From positions 1,674,001-1,738,000 of the forward strand of contig NZ_CP034170.1 in NCBI RefSeq assembly GCF_003860405.1: 64,000 nucleotides of DNA, read 5' to 3'. Each line of letters begins with the position of its first letter. The stretch's first letter is position 1. Below are positions 19,427 to 27,353 of this stretch, in pieces. The position numbers were made by a program, and so were the translations under genes. The notes below the pieces were generated by a model that did not search any database, was not told the origin of the DNA, and saw only the letters and a program-made list of their open reading frames with translations. This DNA comes from Nakamurella antarctica (lineage in GTDB: Bacteria > Actinomycetota > Actinomycetes > Mycobacteriales > Nakamurellaceae).

Positions 19427-20323
19427 GTGGTGTTGCCAGCTGACAACAATCCCGCATTCTCCGAATTTGCTCACCCCACAAGGCTTGTCAGTACCGATTG
19501 GCTCGAAGCCGCACTCGGCACCAAGGGTCTCGTCGTGGTCGAAAGTGACGAAGACGTTCTGCTGTACGAAATTGGCCACATTCCTGGTGCGGTCAAAATT
19601 GATTGGCATCTCGACCTCAATGATCCGGTGCGACGCGACTACATCGACGGTGCGGCGTTTGCCACCCTGATGCAGGCCAAGGGCATCTCCCGGGACAGCA
19701 CCGTGGTGATTTACGGCGATAAAAGCAACTGGTGGGCCGCCTACGCCCTCTGGGTATTCACGCTTTTCGGACACGAGGATGTCCGCCTGCTCGACGGTGG
19801 CCGCGCAAAATGGCAATCTGAAGCTCGTCCGATGACGACTGACGTAACGCCCATCGTGCCCGCCGACTACCCGACAGTGGACCGCGAAGACAGCAGTATT
19901 CGGGCGTACATGGACGACGTGCTGGCCCATCTAGGCCAGCCGATGATCGATGTTCGCTCTCCCATGGAGTACACCGGTGAGCGCACCCACATGCCGAATT
20001 ATCCCGAGGAGGGCGCACTCCGCGGCGGCCATATCCCGGGCGCGCAGTCCGTGCCCTGGGCGCTTGCTGCAGCCGAAGATGGCACCTTTCGCAGCCGCGC
20101 GGAGTTGGAGCAGATCTACCAGGGTGACAAAGGACTGACGCCATCGGATGACGTCATTGCCTATTGCCGCATCGGTGAAAGATCCAGCCACACCTGGTTT
20201 GTGCTGACGCATTTGCTCGGCTTCGACAAGGTGCGAAACTACGACGGATCCTGGACCGAGTGGGGTAACGCTGTTCGTGTGCCCATCGTCAAGGGCGAAG
20301 CGGCGGGCCACGCTGATGGCTGA
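19427..20323 (+). CDS. sseA: Thiosulfate sulfurtransferase, two rhodanese domains
   Basis: This 298-residue protein has two rhodanese domains. The N-terminal one ([20 protein letters not shown], then [17 protein letters not shown]) lacks a catalytic Cys. The C-terminal one has Cys247 in [15 protein letters not shown], the persulfide-forming residue. The CRIGERSSH loop is that of actinobacterial SseA/CysA-type enzymes. It overlaps the next gene by 8 bp. In actinobacteria this gene is commonly paired with a SufE-like gene, which suggests sulfur transfer from the rhodanese persulfide to the SufE-like acceptor. The start codon among several GTGs near 19427 is uncertain. Confidence 0.9.
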   Translation: MVLPADNNPAFSEFAHPTRLVSTDWLEAALGTKGLVVVESDEDVLLYEIGHIPGAVKIDWHLDLNDPVRRDYIDGAAFATLMQAKGISRDSTVVIYGDKSNWWAAYALWVFTLFGHEDVRLLDGGRAKWQSEARPMTTDVTPIVPADYPTVDREDSSIRAYMDDVLAHLGQPMIDVRSPMEYTGERTHMPNYPEEGALRGGHIPGAQSVPWALAAAEDGTFRSRAELEQIYQGDKGLTPSDDVIAYCRIGERSSHTWFVLTHLLGFDKVRNYDGSWTEWGNAVRVPIVKGEAAGHADG

Positions 20324-20768
20324 ACTGCTGCCAGCTGCCCTGGCCGAAATTGCTGCTGACTTCGCTGCCCTAGAAATCCCCGAAAGACTGCAACTTCTCC
20401 TGGAGTTCAGCCGGGAACTACCGGCGCTGCCGGTGAAGTACGCGGAACACCCTGAGCTCCTCGAAGCCGTTCCCGAGTGCCAGTCCCCCATCTTCCTGAT
20501 CACCGAGGTGTCGGGCAACGGCGCCGACGCTCACGTGAGTGTGCATTTCTCTGCGCCACCGGAAGCGCCCACCACCCGAGGCTTTGCCGGAATTTTGAAA
20601 GAGGGACTCGACGGGCTGAATGCCGGCGAGATTCTCGCTATCCCGGGCGATTTGCCGCAGATGCTGTCGTTGGGCGCGGCGGTAAGCCCGCTGCGGTTGA
20701 ACGGTATGGGCGCCATGTTGCATCGAATCAAACGACAGGTGCACGAGAAGGTCGGTTTCGCAAGCTAG
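20316..20768 (+). CDS. SufE family sulfur acceptor protein
   Basis: The 150-residue product matches SufE proteins. It has the [15 protein letters not shown] segment, the catalytic Cys55 in [10 protein letters not shown] and the later [19 protein letters not shown] motif. SufE proteins accept sulfur as a persulfide and pass it on for iron-sulfur cluster or other sulfur biosynthesis. The ATG at 20316 overlaps the stop of the sulfurtransferase gene. This gives the usual family length; an earlier in-frame start would add 13 unlikely residues. Coupling to the rhodanese gene points to that protein as sulfur donor. Confidence 0.88.
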   Translation: MAELLPAALAEIAADFAALEIPERLQLLLEFSRELPALPVKYAEHPELLEAVPECQSPIFLITEVSGNGADAHVSVHFSAPPEAPTTRGFAGILKEGLDGLNAGEILAIPGDLPQMLSLGAAVSPLRLNGMGAMLHRIKRQVHEKVGFAS

Positions 20769-20844
20769 CGCTACCTCGCCGAGTGGTGCTGTGTGGCCTG
20801 AGAATCCGGGTTCTCGCGCGTCATAACCCACCGCTGGGCGGGAT

Positions 20845-21642
20845 TCAGGTAGCGAGCACGAGTTGCTGTGCTTGCGCCACGGCCGTAGCCGGTCCGGCAG
20901 CATGCCAGCTATGTCCCCCGTGCTCGAATACCTCGGCGACACCGCCGGCAGCGCGCACCAACGCTGCGCCCGGCAACCAGTCCCAGGGATGAGTATCGGC
21001 GTGGAGCCACAGACCCAGGCGACCGGCAGCGATAGCTGCTAGCTCCACGGAACCCGAGCCGATCATGCGTACCGTCGCCGACTGTTGCAGGACCGCCAGG
21101 ATGGGGTTCAGCAGGTGCGGGTCGACCAAGCGCGGTGGATGCAGGTAGGTCGAAAATGCGACCTCGTGGAGCGGCCGATCCAGCAAGGGGGCGACTTGCA
21201 CGCCATTGAGAGTGACCGGCAAACCTTTGCCACCGACCCACAACTCGTTCGTCGTGGGTTGAAAGATCGCACCCAGCAACAGGTCCTCCCCGTCGAGAAG
21301 TGCCAGCGCCGAACACCAAGCCGGTAGGCCGGACACAAAGTTGTAGGTTCCGTCGACCGGGTCGATCACCCAGGATCGTCTGCCAGGAGCGGCCGCCCCC
21401 TCTTCTCCGAGAACGCCGTCATCGGGCCGCGCCAGCGCTAGCGCGGCCACGATCATCGATTCTGCTGCCTTGTCGGCGTCGGAAACTACGTCGCTGATGC
21501 TGGTCTTCGTGTCGACAGTCAGTCCTGCAGCGAGCATTTGAGCGGCCAGAGTGCCCGCCTGGGTCACCAGCTGGGCAGCTAGTTCGGCGTCGGAGAGTGC
21601 AAGGGACGAGAGCTGGTGGCGGTGATCAATCACCCTCCCCAC
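20845..21642 (-). CDS. Inositol monophosphatase family protein
   Basis: The 265-residue protein carries the family signatures of magnesium-dependent sugar phosphatases: GEEG with the metal-binding Glu, the DPVDGTYNFVSG loop, and near the C-terminus HPWDWLPGAALVRAAGG. Length and motif order match IMPase-like enzymes, which include inositol-1-phosphatase, histidinol-phosphatase and PAP phosphatase. The sequence does not decide among these substrates. It converges on the SufE gene with a gap of 76 bp and lies back to back with the acetyltransferase. Confidence 0.85.
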   Translation of the reverse strand: MGRVIDHRHQLSSLALSDAELAAQLVTQAGTLAAQMLAAGLTVDTKTSISDVVSDADKAAESMIVAALALARPDDGVLGEEGAAAPGRRSWVIDPVDGTYNFVSGLPAWCSALALLDGEDLLLGAIFQPTTNELWVGGKGLPVTLNGVQVAPLLDRPLHEVAFSTYLHPPRLVDPHLLNPILAVLQQSATVRMIGSGSVELAAIAAGRLGLWLHADTHPWDWLPGAALVRAAGGVAEVFEHGGHSWHAAGPATAVAQAQQLVLAT

Positions 21643-21709
21643 TGTGCCAGTAATCGGAGTCGGGTTTGCACTTTTTCAGGCGTCGCGCTTGCCACCGTAT
21701 GCTCGTTGG

Positions 21710-22387
21710 ATGTCGGCGACGAACAATGGTGCAAATCTAGTAAGAGCTGATGCTGCGACGTCGACGCGGTTGGCCACGCCAGCCGACCTTCAGGGAGTTG
21801 TCGACACCCTGGTGGAAGCATTCCATCGAGATCCGGTGTGGAGCTGGGCTTTTCCTGACATTACGGTGCGCGCCGCGCAGCACGCCGCGATATTTCAGAT
21901 GACCGTATCCCACGCCATCGCGCATCGCTCAGTCTGGCTGACGGGCGATTACGGGGCTGTCATCACTGCTTTCGCCCCCGGCATTAATGAAATGTCGGAT
22001 GACGACGCGAGCCGGTTCCCCGCGGTTATTAACGAACTACTCGGAGATCACGCTCAGCAGGTCAACGACCTTTTCGAACGGTTCGAGCATGCGCGTCCGG
22101 TCACCACACCGCACCTTTATATCTCCATGCTGGGCGTGCGGGGTCGCGCGCGCGGTCATGGCATCGGGATGGACTTGCTCAGCCACGTCATGCAACAGGC
22201 GGACTCTCAGGGGATCGGGGTGTATCTGGAGTCCAGCAACGGCGCCAATGACGCTCGGTATCGGGAAGCCGGGTTCGACATACACGGCAGCATCCCCGTC
22301 GCCCCGGGGCGGCCACCGATCACCACCATGTGGCGGGACCCGACCCCCGCTGCCGATCTCGTCATTTATCCCACGCTCGAGGGTTAG
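21710..22387 (+). CDS. GNAT family N-acetyltransferase
   Basis: This 225-residue protein has a GNAT fold. The start of the domain is TRLATPADLQGVVDTLVEAF. The acetyl-CoA loop is seen as MLGVRGRARGHGIGMDLLSHV, with Q/R-x-x-G-x-G replaced by RARGHGIG, followed by VYLESSNGANDARYREAGF. The arrangement is like that of actinobacterial acetyltransferases acting on small amines, but the substrate is unknown. The ATG at 21710 was chosen over an earlier in-frame ATG because the extra 22 residues do not resemble the family. Confidence 0.8.
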   Translation: MSATNNGANLVRADAATSTRLATPADLQGVVDTLVEAFHRDPVWSWAFPDITVRAAQHAAIFQMTVSHAIAHRSVWLTGDYGAVITAFAPGINEMSDDDASRFPAVINELLGDHAQQVNDLFERFEHARPVTTPHLYISMLGVRGRARGHGIGMDLLSHVMQQADSQGIGVYLESSNGANDARYREAGFDIHGSIPVAPGRPPITTMWRDPTPAADLVIYPTLEG

Positions 22388-22475
22388 TGGACTCTATATT
22401 CCAAGGGGCGTACTTCGGCGCAGGAGCGTCCGGTCATCCGTTGAACACGCGACACCGCATCTGTCAGGAGCACTC

Positions 22476-23051
22476 ATGGGAATCAGTCTGGTTAAGGGCG
22501 GCAACATCTCCCTCACCAAAGCAGCCCCCGGGCTCGCTTCGGTGATCGTGGGGTTGGGGTGGGATGCACGAACCACCACCGGCGCAGAGTTCGACGTCGA
22601 TGCAAGCGCCTTGGGAGTGGATAGCAATCGACAGATAGTCTCCGGCCAACATTTCGTCTTCTATTCCAACCTGCGCAGCCCCGACGGCGTCATCGAGCAT
22701 CAGGGCGACAACCGCACGGGCGCCGGTGACGGCGACGACGAAAAGATCACCGTCCATCTGAGCGCCGCTCCCCCCAACATGGACGCCGTCATTTTCGCCG
22801 TTTCCATCTACGACGCCGACACGCGAGGGCAAAGTTTCGGCCAGATCCGCAACGCCTTCATCAGGGTTGTCGATTCAGCCAACGGCGCCGAGTTAGCCAG
22901 ATACGACCTGAGCGAAGACGCCGCGACCGAAACTGCCATGGTGTTCGGCGAGCTGTACCGCAGCTCCAGCGAATGGAAATTCCGCGCCGTGGGGCAGGGA
23001 TACGCCTCCGGTTTGTCCGGCATCGCCACCGACTTCGGGGTGCCGCTCTAG
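22476..23051 (+). CDS. TerD family protein
   Basis: The 191-residue protein is a complete single-domain TerD protein. It opens with SLVKGGNISLTK, then has VGLGWDAR, the acidic loop GAGDGDDEKI and the conserved VSIYDADTRGQSFGQIRNAF. TerD domains bind calcium and are linked to tellurite, phage and stress resistance or to membrane-associated stress complexes. AGGAG precedes the ATG at a good distance. No other ter gene is visible, so this is an isolated member and its role in this organism is open. Confidence 0.88.
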   Translation: MGISLVKGGNISLTKAAPGLASVIVGLGWDARTTTGAEFDVDASALGVDSNRQIVSGQHFVFYSNLRSPDGVIEHQGDNRTGAGDGDDEKITVHLSAAPPNMDAVIFAVSIYDADTRGQSFGQIRNAFIRVVDSANGAELARYDLSEDAATETAMVFGELYRSSSEWKFRAVGQGYASGLSGIATDFGVPL

Positions 23052-23097
23052 CTGTTCGGGGTTCTGAAGCTTGGGCGTGCCCTGATCCGAGGTTGAC

Positions 23098-24465
23098 TCA
23101 ACTCCACCAGGGACGAAGCGGCAGCCCCGCATCCCCCCGCAAGCCGGGTTTCACGGCCAGCACCTGATGGAGTTGAATGGCGTTGCGCTCGAAACCCATT
23201 CGGGAGCCGGCCATATACAGCGCCCAGACACGTGCGGTACCCGCACCCACCTCTGCAACGCACTCATCCCAATGCTCGGCCAAATTGATGCACCAGTCCC
23301 GAAGCGTCAGAGCGTAGTGTTCCCGGAGGTTTTCGCTGTGACGCACCTCCAGGCCGGCGTCCTGGATGTCCGTGATGATCCGGCCCGAGCCGGTCAACTC
23401 ACCATCTGGAAACACGTAGCGGTCGATGAATGCTTCAGTTTTAGCTTGCGAGAAGTTGTCGGGACGCGTGATGCAGTGATTCAGTAGGCGGCCGCCGTCG
23501 GCGAGTTTTGTCGTCAGGAAGGCAAAATAGGATGCGTAGTTGTCGACTCCGATGTGTTCGGTCAGCCCTATTGACGAAATCGCATCGAATCCCGTTTCGG
23601 GCACATCCCGGTAGTCCAAGTATCGTATTTCTGCCAACGATTCCAACCCGTCACGGATGATGGCTTGTTGTCCCCAGGAAGCCTGTTCTGCTGACAGCGT
23701 GACACCCAAAACTGAGATGCCCTGGCGTGCAGCATATCTCACCATGGATCCCCAGCCGCAACCGATGTCCAGCAAGCGCTGGCCGGGAGTGAGCCGTAAC
23801 TTATCGAAGATGAGGCGGTATTTGTTTTCCTGCGCTTGTTCCAAGCTTGTTGTTTCCGTGTCGTAGACAGCGCACGTATAGGCCATCGACGGCCCAAGAA
23901 CGTACTCGTAAAACTCGTTGGAAACGTCATAATGGCGATGAATCGAGTCCGAGTCGCGCTGCTTCGAATGGCGCTGCATCGCTGTCAGAACGCTGCTACC
24001 CGCCGTCAGGGCCGCTGTTGCTCGTCGCCATCGAGGCGGGGCTTCTTGGGCTGGCGGCGCGACAGGCACGAACTGCTTCCAGCCGAGCGAACGCGCCAGA
24101 TTCAACAACTGGGCAGGCGTTGGACGACGCACGTGCAATGCATCCGCCATCAACGCGAGCATCGGATAAGGGTCTGACGAGTTCAGTCCGGAAAACTCGA
24201 GATCACCTGCCACGTAGGCCCTTGCTAGGCCTAGATCGCCGGGCGCGTTGAGAAAATAGTTGAGTGCCCTACTGGAAACCAGGTGCACACCGAGCGCTGC
24301 TTCCGGCGGTCCCGCGACCGACCCGTCGAAGGCGCTGAACCGAAACGGAAGTTCGCCATCAATGAGCGTGGAAAGCACCTGTGCCACAGTCATTTTCGGA
24401 TGAGTCGGCACATCGTCTCGGTGCGAGCGATGGGAACTCTGAGGGGGTGCTTTGAATGTCGTCAT
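23098..24465 (-). CDS. tmsB: Cyclopropane-synthase-like lipid methyltransferase (TmsB-like)
   Basis: The 455-residue protein is an S-adenosylmethionine-dependent methyltransferase of the CFA synthase family. It shows the SAM motif LLDIGCGWGSMVRYAA, the upstream SIHRHYDVSNEFYEYVLG and SIGLTEHIGVDNY. The start overlaps the stop of the FAD oxidoreductase gene by 4 bp. Pairing of a CFA-like enzyme with this type of FAD enzyme is the known arrangement for 10-methyl branched fatty acids (tms or bfa genes). There the methyltransferase makes a 10-methylene acyl phospholipid from an oleoyl chain. A plain cyclopropane synthase is the alternative, but the coupled oxidoreductase argues against it. Confidence 0.8.
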   Translation of the reverse strand: MTTFKAPPQSSHRSHRDDVPTHPKMTVAQVLSTLIDGELPFRFSAFDGSVAGPPEAALGVHLVSSRALNYFLNAPGDLGLARAYVAGDLEFSGLNSSDPYPMLALMADALHVRRPTPAQLLNLARSLGWKQFVPVAPPAQEAPPRWRRATAALTAGSSVLTAMQRHSKQRDSDSIHRHYDVSNEFYEYVLGPSMAYTCAVYDTETTSLEQAQENKYRLIFDKLRLTPGQRLLDIGCGWGSMVRYAARQGISVLGVTLSAEQASWGQQAIIRDGLESLAEIRYLDYRDVPETGFDAISSIGLTEHIGVDNYASYFAFLTTKLADGGRLLNHCITRPDNFSQAKTEAFIDRYVFPDGELTGSGRIITDIQDAGLEVRHSENLREHYALTLRDWCINLAEHWDECVAEVGAGTARVWALYMAGSRMGFERNAIQLHQVLAVKPGLRGDAGLPLRPWWS

Positions 24466-25862
24466 CGACGTCCCACTGTCTTTTCATACATGTCCAGGAG
24501 CCTGCCGTCCGGGTCGTACTTCTTCTTGAGTGTGGTGTAGGTGCTTGCGCCATAGAGCTTCTCAAACTCGGCTTGCGTGTAGTACGCATCGGAATAGAGA
24601 GATTTGTGTCCGCCCAATCGGCTCACTTCCCGCTCGATCAGTCGATTGGTATGACCGATCTCGCCGCTCTGTTGACCCGGCACTGCCGACCAGAATCCCA
24701 CATTGATGTACAGCTGGCCGGGACGAATCGGGTAGAGCGGCCACTGCGCGGTACGGCTTGCCTGCCTATTTCGTAAGGGGCACAACCACAATGGGGTAAT
24801 AGGAACGTTGTGCAGAAACCAGTCTAAGAACCGCGCGCTCTGTTCAACCGGAATCTCAATGTCCTGCACCACCCGTTCTTCCGGCGGCCTGCCTCGCAAA
24901 CCCTGGATCCGATCGGCAATGCCGAAGCGACGGTCCAGTGCCACCAACTTCCAGTACGCCGAACTCCGGCGCCATTGCTGTGGCCACAACCTTCGCACCA
25001 CGCGGTTCTGGGCACCGAAGGCCCTAGAGCACCAAAACCAATCGGTATCCCATCGCCATAAATAATCAGCGATGGTTAACCGGTCACTGGTGCGGCGCTG
25101 AAGGGAGCGGTAGTAAATGCCCTGCCCTGTGTAATTGCTGACCGGCCCAGGCTCGTCGGTCATTGTGCCCACGGTGAGGTAGCTCTCGGTAGGTGAGAAG
25201 ACAACCCCGTCGAGAAAGTCAAAGGCGAACCCGCGGTGGGTCCCACTTGCCGCAAGCGTTGTAAGCGCTTGCTCCAAGGCGTCTAGATCGCGATAGCGCA
25301 GGTGCTCTAAGCGCACGTAGGGCTTCACCTGCGCAAGCTCCAGAACAACGCGCACGGCGTAGCCGAGGCTGCCGTAGGAATTGGGAAATCCGTAGAAAAG
25401 GTCGGAGTGTTCGTTGGTCGGGGTAGCCGTGACGATCTCGCCATCGCCGGTCAGAATGTCGATTTCTACCACGGATTCATGGACCAACCCGTGCCGAAAC
25501 GATGTGGACTCGATCCCGAGTCCAGTGATCGCGCCCCCGACTGTGATTGTTTTGAGCTGTGGGACAACGAGTGGGCGTAAACCGTGCTTAAGCGTTGCTG
25601 CGACAAGGTTCTCGTAGGTACACATTCCGGAAACCTCGACCGTGAGCCTCCGGGTATCCACGGCGATGACGCTGTCGAGTCCCGTGACGTCCAACCCGGG
25701 CGCGTTGGTTTTTGCTCTGGTTCGGAATATGTTTGAGGTCTTTTTCGCCAGTCGCACTGTGCTTCCCGTGGGCAGTGCGCGGTAGCTTCGCCCTAGCCTT
25801 TGTGCAGCTTCGGCGTGGGCGCGGTATGACGCCGAGACAGTTCCTCGGTTTTGAGACGACAT
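24462..25862 (-). CDS. tmsA: FAD-dependent oxidoreductase, lipid methylene reductase (TmsA-like)
   Basis: From the ATG at 25862 (SSQNRGTVS) the protein has 466 residues. It has an FAD-binding PCMH domain: LDSVIAVDTRRLTVEVSG, then VPQLKTITVGGAITGLGIES and GSLGYAVRVVLEL. The family includes DHCR24-type enzymes, which reduce carbon-carbon double bonds. Directly upstream of and overlapping the CFA-like methyltransferase, it should reduce the 10-methylene group to 10-methyl in phospholipid chains, using FAD and probably NADPH. The role is inferred from this gene pair; the sterol reductase likeness reflects fold only. Confidence 0.8.
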   Translation of the reverse strand: MSSQNRGTVSASYRAHAEAAQRLGRSYRALPTGSTVRLAKKTSNIFRTRAKTNAPGLDVTGLDSVIAVDTRRLTVEVSGMCTYENLVAATLKHGLRPLVVPQLKTITVGGAITGLGIESTSFRHGLVHESVVEIDILTGDGEIVTATPTNEHSDLFYGFPNSYGSLGYAVRVVLELAQVKPYVRLEHLRYRDLDALEQALTTLAASGTHRGFAFDFLDGVVFSPTESYLTVGTMTDEPGPVSNYTGQGIYYRSLQRRTSDRLTIADYLWRWDTDWFWCSRAFGAQNRVVRRLWPQQWRRSSAYWKLVALDRRFGIADRIQGLRGRPPEERVVQDIEIPVEQSARFLDWFLHNVPITPLWLCPLRNRQASRTAQWPLYPIRPGQLYINVGFWSAVPGQQSGEIGHTNRLIEREVSRLGGHKSLYSDAYYTQAEFEKLYGASTYTTLKKKYDPDGRLLDMYEKTVGRR

Positions 25863-26023
25863 GGTGGTTACGTTAGACCCGGATCGCACGACAATCACGC
25901 GGACCGCGTCTATCCGCAACCGAGTCCGGGCGGTTGGTGTGTCAGGCTGTTTCTCTAAAGTCTGAAATGTCTACTTCTCTCTTCACCATGCAGGTGATCC
26001 ACCACTACGAGCAAGAGGCAACT

Positions 26024-26608
26024 GTGAGAGATCGGCCCCCTACCGCGCCCGGCGCACATTTCGTAGACACCGAAGTTATTGCCAAAAGCCCCCGCGGCGC
26101 CTCCCAGGGTCTGAGAGTAGCGCCGACACTCACCCGGATTGGGTTGCTGCTGATTGTCGCCGTATCGCTGGCCGGATGCGGATGGGTGAGTTCCATATTC
26201 GGTAAGGACGACAAGGTCGACACCACAAGCATTTCCGCCTTCGACGTCAAAGTTGGTCAATGCTTCAACCCACCCGGCACAGTCCAGGCCGAGATTCCCA
26301 ACCTTGATCTCATTCCGTGCGATCAGGGTCACCTGATGGAGGCATTCCTCCTGTCGGACTATGTGGATGCCAATGGCGCATCAGACACCTACCCAGGGGT
26401 GAATGCGCTCAAGAGCTTTGCCCAGGGACGCTGCGCCCAAGCGGTGATGGACTATGTTGGCGTGAGCTACCAAGATTCATCGCTTTTCACCACTTTTTTG
26501 TTCCCCTCGGCGCGTTCGTGGGAGAGCGATAAAGACCGCACCGTCATCTGTTTCCTCACGACTACCGGCGAGACACTTACGTCATCTGTGGCCGGTAGCA
26601 AGAAGTGA
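26024..26608 (+). CDS. Septum-formation-type lipoprotein
   Basis: The GTG at 26024 follows an AGAGG and gives 194 residues. A hydrophobic stretch ends in the lipobox VSLAGCGWV, suggesting a lipoprotein with an unusually long basic N-terminal tail. The exported part has the actinobacterial septum-formation domain pattern: FDVKVGQCFN, a CDQGHLMEAF motif, a later Cys in QGRCAQAVMDYVG, and the closing DRTVICFL. The four cysteines probably form two disulfides. It lies 48 bp before the PAAR-like gene, in the same direction. Functional connection with the injection system is possible but unproven; this family is common elsewhere. Confidence 0.7.
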   Translation: MRDRPPTAPGAHFVDTEVIAKSPRGASQGLRVAPTLTRIGLLLIVAVSLAGCGWVSSIFGKDDKVDTTSISAFDVKVGQCFNPPGTVQAEIPNLDLIPCDQGHLMEAFLLSDYVDANGASDTYPGVNALKSFAQGRCAQAVMDYVGVSYQDSSLFTTFLFPSARSWESDKDRTVICFLTTTGETLTSSVAGSKK

Positions 26609-26656
26609 AATCTGGGGATCTGCAGACAATTGGCGTCGAACTGCTAGGAGTGTGAA

Positions 26657-27046
26657 ATGCCAAATCCGTGCGTCACCGCTGGCGCTATGATGCAATGTTC
26701 TTTCGGGGTCGCGCCATCCAGCCTGATGGTCCTGCCACCCCGACCACTGGTCGAAAAGAAATTTGCCGCAACGATTCTCGATATTGCGCCTGCGGTTAAC
26801 ATCCCGCCTTTCGGGATGTGCACTTCACTGTCAAACCCGACCGTAGCGGCCGCCACAGCTGCTGCTCTAGGCATCCTCACGCCCATGCCCTGTATTCCAT
26901 TGGTGCCTGCGCCCTGGACAGCGCTGGCTCCTCAGACCCAGTACGGAGGCGTTCCAGCCCTGGTCGCTGGCGCCACCTGTAACTGCGCCTGGGGCGGCGT
27001 TATCGTCATCGGGATGCCGGGTTCAATTCGAACCCAGGCTGGCTAA
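26657..27046 (+). CDS. PAAR-like (DUF4280) protein, probable eCIS spike tip
   Basis: The 129-residue protein starts PNPCVTAGAMMQCSFGV, the cysteine-rich opening of DUF4280 PAAR-like proteins, and has further conserved cysteines in FGMCTSLSNP, MPCIPLV and TCNCAWGG. Such proteins cap the spike of contractile injection systems, often holding a metal ion, and sharpen the tip for piercing. AGGAG precedes the ATG. It is the first eCIS-related gene of the block, 307 bp before the sheath gene, which is away from its usual place near the spike. An alternative role is as an effector-carrying tip, but no extra domain is present. Confidence 0.82.
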   Translation: MPNPCVTAGAMMQCSFGVAPSSLMVLPPRPLVEKKFAATILDIAPAVNIPPFGMCTSLSNPTVAAATAAALGILTPMPCIPLVPAPWTALAPQTQYGGVPALVAGATCNCAWGGVIVIGMPGSIRTQAG

Positions 27047-27353
27047 AGCAGGTCGCCTGCCGTACCCGCATTGCTCAGCGATCGAGTCACCTACGGTGCA
27101 CGGGTGACGGTAAGCGCCTTCTCATTGGGGCGCCCATTCACCCTCTGCGGGTATGGGGTCCCCGCAAGGATCAGCAAACGGGCGAATGGGATACCACAGA
27201 CAAAGAAACGCTGGCATAGTCCACCGTGTCCTACTTATCGCCGCGTGAAAACCGGCGTGGATATCTTGTGTACCCGTTGCGGTACATACCTTTTCGTGTT
27301 GCCGGTTGTAAAACGCCATCAAGAGTCGTTCCATCATCAGGACAGGAGTGGGA
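27047..27353. other. Intergenic leader before the eCIS structural operon
   Basis: These 307 bp lie between the PAAR-like and sheath genes. Short frames occur but none has family resemblance or a convincing ribosome site. A 6-6-6 inverted repeat is present at 27269-27286. The region is the likely promoter and untranslated leader for the structural genes. Confidence 0.5.
27269..27286. promoter_or_regulatory. Inverted repeat TGTACC-N6-GGTACA upstream of the sheath gene
   Basis: The arms are perfect reverse complements, with a six-base spacer, 67 bp before the sheath start. Position and size fit a dimeric repressor or activator site for the eCIS operon. It could also be a small hairpin in the leader. 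No regulator is encoded nearby. Confidence 0.35.

Noticed and set aside
20800-20815. Short stem GAGAA-N6-TTCTC between sufE-like and IMPase genes as terminator
   Set aside because: The stem is only five pairs and no T-run follows.
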